A stretch of DNA of 14,820 nucleotides, taken from an uncultured Collinsella sp. (GTDB lineage Bacteria > Actinomycetota > Coriobacteriia > Coriobacteriales > Coriobacteriaceae). Shown here piece after piece: positions 11,960-14,820 of this stretch. Position numbers and translations under genes: made by a program. The notes beneath the pieces were generated by a model, which was given only the letters and a program-made list of their open reading frames with translations, was not told the origin of the DNA and searched no databases. The stretch covers positions 1 through 14,820 of the forward strand of contig URSO01000055.1 of the NCBI GenBank assembly GCA_900550415.1, read 5' to 3'. Positions within the stretch are counted from its first letter, which is position 1. The number at the start of each line of letters is the position of its first letter.

Positions 11960-13159
11960 CTAGCGCCTGTGGTGGCGCTCCTCCTTGCGTTCTTCTGCCG
12001 CCTGCTCCTCCTGCTTAAAGGCGGGATCGTCGGGGGTGACGAGCTCGTCCTCGTGCGTGCGCTTGTTGTAATGGTGGCGCAGCACGGGCTCAAACAGGTG
12101 CAGGTGCTTGGCAAAGGCCGCCGAGCCAATGGCGAGTACGGTAAAGATGAGCACGCGCATGGGCACCTCGACCTGGTTAATCGCGGCGGCGCCGGCCGAA
12201 AGCATGATGCACCAGGCGTAGATGAGGAGCACTGCCTGTTTTTGGTTGTAGCCTTCTTGGATCAGGCGGTGGTGGATGTGGCCCTTGTCGGCCTGCCCGA
12301 TGCTAATGTGGGCGCGCTTGCGGCGCACGATGGCGCTAAACGTGTCGATGATGGGCACGCCGGCAACGATGAGCGGAATGATAAGCGAGGTGAGCGCGGC
12401 GGTGCGGCTCACGTTGAGCAGCGAGATGGAGCCCAGCGCAAAGCCCAGAAGCAGCGACCCCGAGTCGCCCAAGAAGATGCTTGCGGGGTTGAAGTTGTAG
12501 CGCAAAAAGGCCAGACAGGCGCCAAAGAGCGCAATGGAGAGCGCGGCGGCGTCGATGCGGCCCGAGAGAACGGCCATCGAAAACATGGTGAACGACGCGA
12601 TGCCGCAGATGCCCGTGGCCAAGCCGTCGAGGCCGTCGATGAGGTTAATGATGTTGGTGAATGCCACCAGATAGATCACGGTGATGGGGTAGGCGAGCCA
12701 TCCGAGCATGATCTCGCCGGGGGCAAACGGGTTGACGATGACGCCGATGCGCAGGCCGCCCACGCAGGCGATGAGCGCGGCGAGGACCTGACCGGCCAGT
12801 TTTTGCTTGGGCTTGAGCTGGAAGACGTCGTCGATAGCGCCGGTCGCAAAGATGACGGTAAAGGAGAGCGCCAGCATGGGATAGCTAATGTGAAGGCGCG
12901 GGTGCGGCACCAGGACGGGCGGCCAGCCTAGGTGCCAGGTGCCTAGGATTTGCACAATGCAGGCAACGACCAGGCCCAAAAACACCGCCGTTCCGCCCAA
13001 ACGCGGGATGGGCTTGGTGTTGATGCGGCGCTTGGAAGGATAGTCGACGGCGTCGAGCTTAATTGCCAAGCGCTTGACCAGGGGCACCATGAGGAAGGTC
13101 GTGATAAAGGCCGCCGCTGCCACGCATAGGTACGGTATGTAGCTCGGGGATGAAGCCAT
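11960..13159 (-). CDS. Undecaprenyl-phosphate GlcNAc-1-phosphate transferase (TagO/WecA type)
   Basis: A 399-residue integral membrane enzyme of the MraY/WecA/TagO family that moves a sugar-1-phosphate from a UDP-sugar to undecaprenyl phosphate, the first step in wall-linked glycan synthesis. Motifs in order: PIPRLGG (50-56), the catalytic Asp pair ATGAIDD (105-111), NLIDGLDG (172-179), FLGDSGS (229-235) and the loop HIHHRL (294-299), which is typical of WecA/TagO rather than MraY. About ten membrane segments are visible. The last 40 residues are a highly charged, Glu/His-rich cytoplasmic tail. Neither the ATG at 13159 nor a TTG at 13177 has a clear ribosome-binding site; ATG 13159 fits the family start, and leaderless or weak initiation is possible. 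GlcNAc as the sugar is inferred from the family. It is upstream of trpS on the same strand. Confidence 0.93.
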   Translation of the reverse strand: MASSPSYIPYLCVAAAAFITTFLMVPLVKRLAIKLDAVDYPSKRRINTKPIPRLGGTAVFLGLVVACIVQILGTWHLGWPPVLVPHPRLHISYPMLALSFTVIFATGAIDDVFQLKPKQKLAGQVLAALIACVGGLRIGVIVNPFAPGEIMLGWLAYPITVIYLVAFTNIINLIDGLDGLATGICGIASFTMFSMAVLSGRIDAAALSIALFGACLAFLRYNFNPASIFLGDSGSLLLGFALGSISLLNVSRTAALTSLIIPLIVAGVPIIDTFSAIVRRKRAHISIGQADKGHIHHRLIQEGYNQKQAVLLIYAWCIMLSAGAAAINQVEVPMRVLIFTVLAIGSAAFAKHLHLFEPVLRHHYNKRTHEDELVTPDDPAFKQEEQAAEERKEERHHRR

Positions 13160-13351
13160 GAATCTAAAAACCGCCAAGCGTCGAAGGAAAAGGTCAGAAG
13201 AACGCCATGCGCAAAGGGCATAGCCGAACCATGATACTCGACCACGGGGGGTGCATGGAATTGCATGCAGCGATAATCACGCGCTTACCAGATATTGGGA
13301 TGTTGTCGATGGCTTGTCGGGATACCGGCGGGGATCCATATGGGCTGTAAT

Positions 13352-13378
13352 GGTGGTTTTCGGCAAATGAAAACCACC
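13352..13378. repeat. 10-bp inverted repeat
   Basis: GGTGGTTTTC (13352-13361) pairs perfectly with GAAAACCACC (13369-13378), with loop GGCAAAT. The arms share the 9-mer GGTGGTTTT with hairpins R1 and R2 but in the opposite (inside-out) order. There is no T-run on either side. It lies just downstream of the candidate structured RNA on the minus strand. Confidence 0.55.
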
Positions 13379-13389
13379 CCCCACGTTAC

Positions 13390-13571
13390 GAAAATGAACC
13401 CACCTAAAACAGGTGGGTGCCCTCATCGACTGTTCCAGCGTCCTTAACAACGAAGGATACCTGTACTAGGTACGACTGTGTGGGCTCCCTAAATAAACGC
13501 GACGGTTCACCCAGTTGCTCCGCGGGGGGCGGAATACCTACATCATAAAGCGGCACTTTGTCGATTCCAGT
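13390..13571 (-). ncRNA. Candidate structured non-coding RNA (6S-like size)
   Basis: The gene-free region 13160-13684 contains a unit of about 180 nt on the minus strand. A perfect TATAAT (13583-13578) would start transcription near 13571. Internal hairpins are TTCCGC/GCGGA with a C5 loop (13534-13519), TACCT/AGGTA (13472-13458) and TCCTT/AAGGA (13457-13441). The RNA ends in an 8-bp hairpin ACCCACCT/AGGTGGGT (13418-13398) followed by TTCATTTTC, a weak terminator. TGGGTG near the 5' side can also pair with CACCCA at the terminator, giving a long-range closure. Size and layout suit 6S RNA or another housekeeping RNA, but I cannot confirm a class. The orientation rests mainly on the -10 box and the terminator. 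Confidence 0.45.
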
Positions 13572-13572
13572 C

Positions 13573-13578
13573 TTGACA
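13573..13578 (+). promoter_or_regulatory. TTGACA -35 box, possible promoter of the radical SAM gene
   Basis: A perfect TTGACA, with the poor -10 GACGAT 17 bp downstream (13596-13601). Its last base is shared with the TATAAT on the opposite strand, so the two promoters would be mutually exclusive. Confidence 0.3.
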
Positions 13579-13684
13579 TTATAAAAATCGTGTCGGACGA
13601 TTACGGCGCCTTGGGCTCGAGCCGTCTGTGCGGTTGGTCCCTTTACGTTTGAGCTGCTGAATCATTGTTTTGGAGCATGTTTTT

Positions 13685-14623
13685 ATGCCGACGTCGTTGA
13701 CCGAACTTTTTTCGCCCGCCTGCCATTTGTGTCCGCGCCGTTGCGGTACGGCGCGCGACGAGGGCGCGCGTGGCGTGTGCGGCGCCGACAACACGCTTAA
13801 GGTCGCCCGCGCGGCGCTCCATATGTGGGAGGAGCCGCCCATTTCGGGCGAGGCCGGCTCGGGTACGATTTTCTTTAGCGGCTGTTCGCTCAAATGTATC
13901 TACTGCCAAAACCACGAGATCTCGACGGGCAATTTCGGTCTTGAGATTTCGCCCGAGCGTTTGGTCGAGATTATGCTGGAGCTGCAGGACCAGGGCGCCA
14001 ATAACATCAACCTGGTGACGGCGACGCACTATGCGCACCTGTTGCCTGCCGCGATTGCCGCGGCACGGACGCGCGGGTTGGTCATCCCAATTGTCTACAA
14101 CACGAGTGGTTACGAGCGCGCGAGTGCCGTGGCGGCGCTGGGCGACCTGGTCGACGTGTGGCTTACGGACTTTAAATATGCCGATGCCGGGCTTGCGCAG
14201 TCGCTTTCTCATATTAAGGACTACCCGCGCGTGGCCGTGTCGGGTCTGGCCCAGATGGCGCGCGAGATTGAGCGCCGCGGGGGGGAGCTGGTAGACGAGG
14301 ACGGGCTCATGAGGCGCGGCATAATCGTGCGTCATCTGGTGCTGCCGGGGCATGCGGACGATTCGTGCCGCGTGTTGGACCTGGTGTGGCAGACGGTGGG
14401 CGACGTGCCGATTTCGGTTATGAACCAGTACACGCCCAATGCACTCATGCGCGAGCAGGGCGGCGAGTTGGCCCGTGCCGTAACGCGCGAGGAGTACGAG
14501 CAGGTGCTCGACCATGCCGACGACCTGGGCTTTACGACGATGTTTTGGCAAGAGGGCGGCGCGGTAGACGAGAGCTTTACCCCGGCGTTTGACACCACCG
14601 GCGTCCTCACCAGCGCAAAGTAG
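13685..14623 (+). CDS. Radical SAM protein, COG1313 (PflX-like)
   Basis: A 312-residue radical SAM enzyme. The [4Fe-4S] cluster motif is C67-x3-C71-x2-C74 (GCSLKCIYCQN). A second N-terminal cysteine set, C13, C16, C20 and C32 (ACHLCPRRCG...GVCG), is characteristic of the COG1313/AmmeMemoRadiSam-related branch and may hold a second cluster. The later blocks NINLVTATHY, PIVYNTSGYE, DVWLTDFKYAD, RGIIVRHLVLPG and MNQYTPNA follow the COG1313 pattern closely. The protein resembles pyruvate formate-lyase activases, but its substrate is not known and no PFL or other glycyl-radical gene is next to it. The ATG at 13685 has GGAG (13672-13675) 9 nt upstream; a TTG at 13670 is less likely. It is followed by an 11-bp inverted repeat and then a tRNA gene. 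Confidence 0.9.
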   Translation: MPTSLTELFSPACHLCPRRCGTARDEGARGVCGADNTLKVARAALHMWEEPPISGEAGSGTIFFSGCSLKCIYCQNHEISTGNFGLEISPERLVEIMLELQDQGANNINLVTATHYAHLLPAAIAAARTRGLVIPIVYNTSGYERASAVAALGDLVDVWLTDFKYADAGLAQSLSHIKDYPRVAVSGLAQMAREIERRGGELVDEDGLMRRGIIVRHLVLPGHADDSCRVLDLVWQTVGDVPISVMNQYTPNALMREQGGELARAVTREEYEQVLDHADDLGFTTMFWQEGGAVDESFTPAFDTTGVLTSAK

Positions 14624-14632
14624 TGCGCTCGC

Positions 14633-14669
14633 CGATGATTTTTCTGGGACGGGGATTAAAAAATCATCG
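14633..14669. repeat. Inverted repeat after the radical SAM gene
   Basis: CGATGATTTTT (14633-14643) and AAAAATCATCG (14659-14669) pair perfectly around a 15-nt loop containing GGGACGGGG. There is no T-run outside the stem, so termination is uncertain. The GGGACGG loop core matches the 16-bp repeat at 3472-3487. Confidence 0.6.
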
Positions 14670-14733
14670 AGAGGATCGCCTGCTCGAAAAGTTGTCAAAA
14701 TAGCCGCGTCCCAAAAAGACTGGGTATTGGGCG

Positions 14734-14761
14734 TTGACAGTTGGCGAGCCGTAGGTAAAAT
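14734..14761 (+). promoter_or_regulatory. Promoter of the tRNA-Ala gene
   Basis: A consensus TTGACA (14734-14739), a 16-bp spacer and TAAAAT (14756-14761). The predicted start near 14768 is about 7 nt before the mature tRNA 5' end. Confidence 0.8.
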
Positions 14762-14774
14762 ATCAACTTGTCTT

Positions 14775-14820
14775 GGGGACGTAGCTCAGTTGGGAGAGCG
14801 CTGCCGTCGCATGGCAGAGG
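14775..14820 (+). tRNA. tRNA-Ala (anticodon CGC), truncated by the window end
   Basis: The acceptor 5' strand GGGGACG, the linker TA and the D-stem GCTC/GAGC around AGTTGGGA are present. The anticodon stem CTGCC/GGCAG encloses the 7-nt loop GTCGCAT with T33 and anticodon CGC, which reads the Ala codon GCG. The variable region starts at the edge. The T-arm and the acceptor 3' strand, including the G3-U70 alanine identity pair, lie outside the window, so alanine rests on the anticodon alone. Confidence 0.88.

Noticed and set aside
11891..12931. Long plus-strand open frame opposite the TagO/WecA gene (346 codons)
   Set aside because: Composition is His/Asp/Gly-rich with no recognisable domain; the minus-strand gene has every family motif.

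Overview
The window looks like part of the chromosome of a high-GC Actinomycetota. Gene content and codon use, together with the style of the intergenic palindromes, suggest a gut Coriobacteriia of the Collinsella type. That assignment is inference, since no marker gene here fixes the genus. Twelve protein genes and the first 46 nt of one tRNA gene are supported. Most are housekeeping genes. The accessory-looking material is the first gene and the unusually rich set of intergenic palindromes.

Layout. (1) 1-760: an AT-rich DUF3800 gene, probably acquired. (2) 763-2364 (-) is a CPA1-type cation/proton antiporter with two C-terminal TrkA_C-like domains, and it is divergent from 2618-3457 (+), a PPP-type metallophosphatase. 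(3) 3458-3812 is a gene-free convergent region with a bidirectional terminator and a 123-bp inverted-repeat element. (4) 3813-5387 (-) is a MOP/Wzx-like flippase with a long soluble N-terminus. (5) 5388-5739 holds a REP-like palindrome and two operator-like palindromes before pckA. (6) 5740-10355 (+) carries ATP-dependent PEP carboxykinase, a B3/B4-domain protein, a MarR regulator, a DegV protein and a small MGMT-fold protein. Four near-identical hairpins sit 10-29 nt after four of these five stop codons. (7) 10356-10748 holds the fourth hairpin and a candidate small RNA. (8) On the minus strand are a TagO/WecA-type phosphoglycosyl transferase (13159-11960) and then trpS (11798-10749). (9) 13160-13684 is gene-free and contains a candidate structured RNA of about 180 nt. 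(10) 13685-14623 (+) is a COG1313 (PflX-like) radical SAM protein, followed by a strong promoter and the start of tRNA-Ala(CGC).

How the genes relate. The flippase and the TagO/WecA enzyme both belong to lipid-carrier-linked envelope glycan assembly, although they are separate transcription units. pckA sits alone behind operator-like palindromes, which fits carbon-source control of the PEP/oxaloacetate node. MarR and DegV have no hairpin between them and may be cotranscribed. I found no CRISPR array, no transposase and no phage structural gene. The most interesting unexplained content is non-coding: a four-copy hairpin family with compensatory stem changes and an invertible 9-nt loop, a three-hairpin candidate sRNA exposing a CCTCCCC loop, and a promoter-to-terminator structured RNA next to the radical SAM gene.
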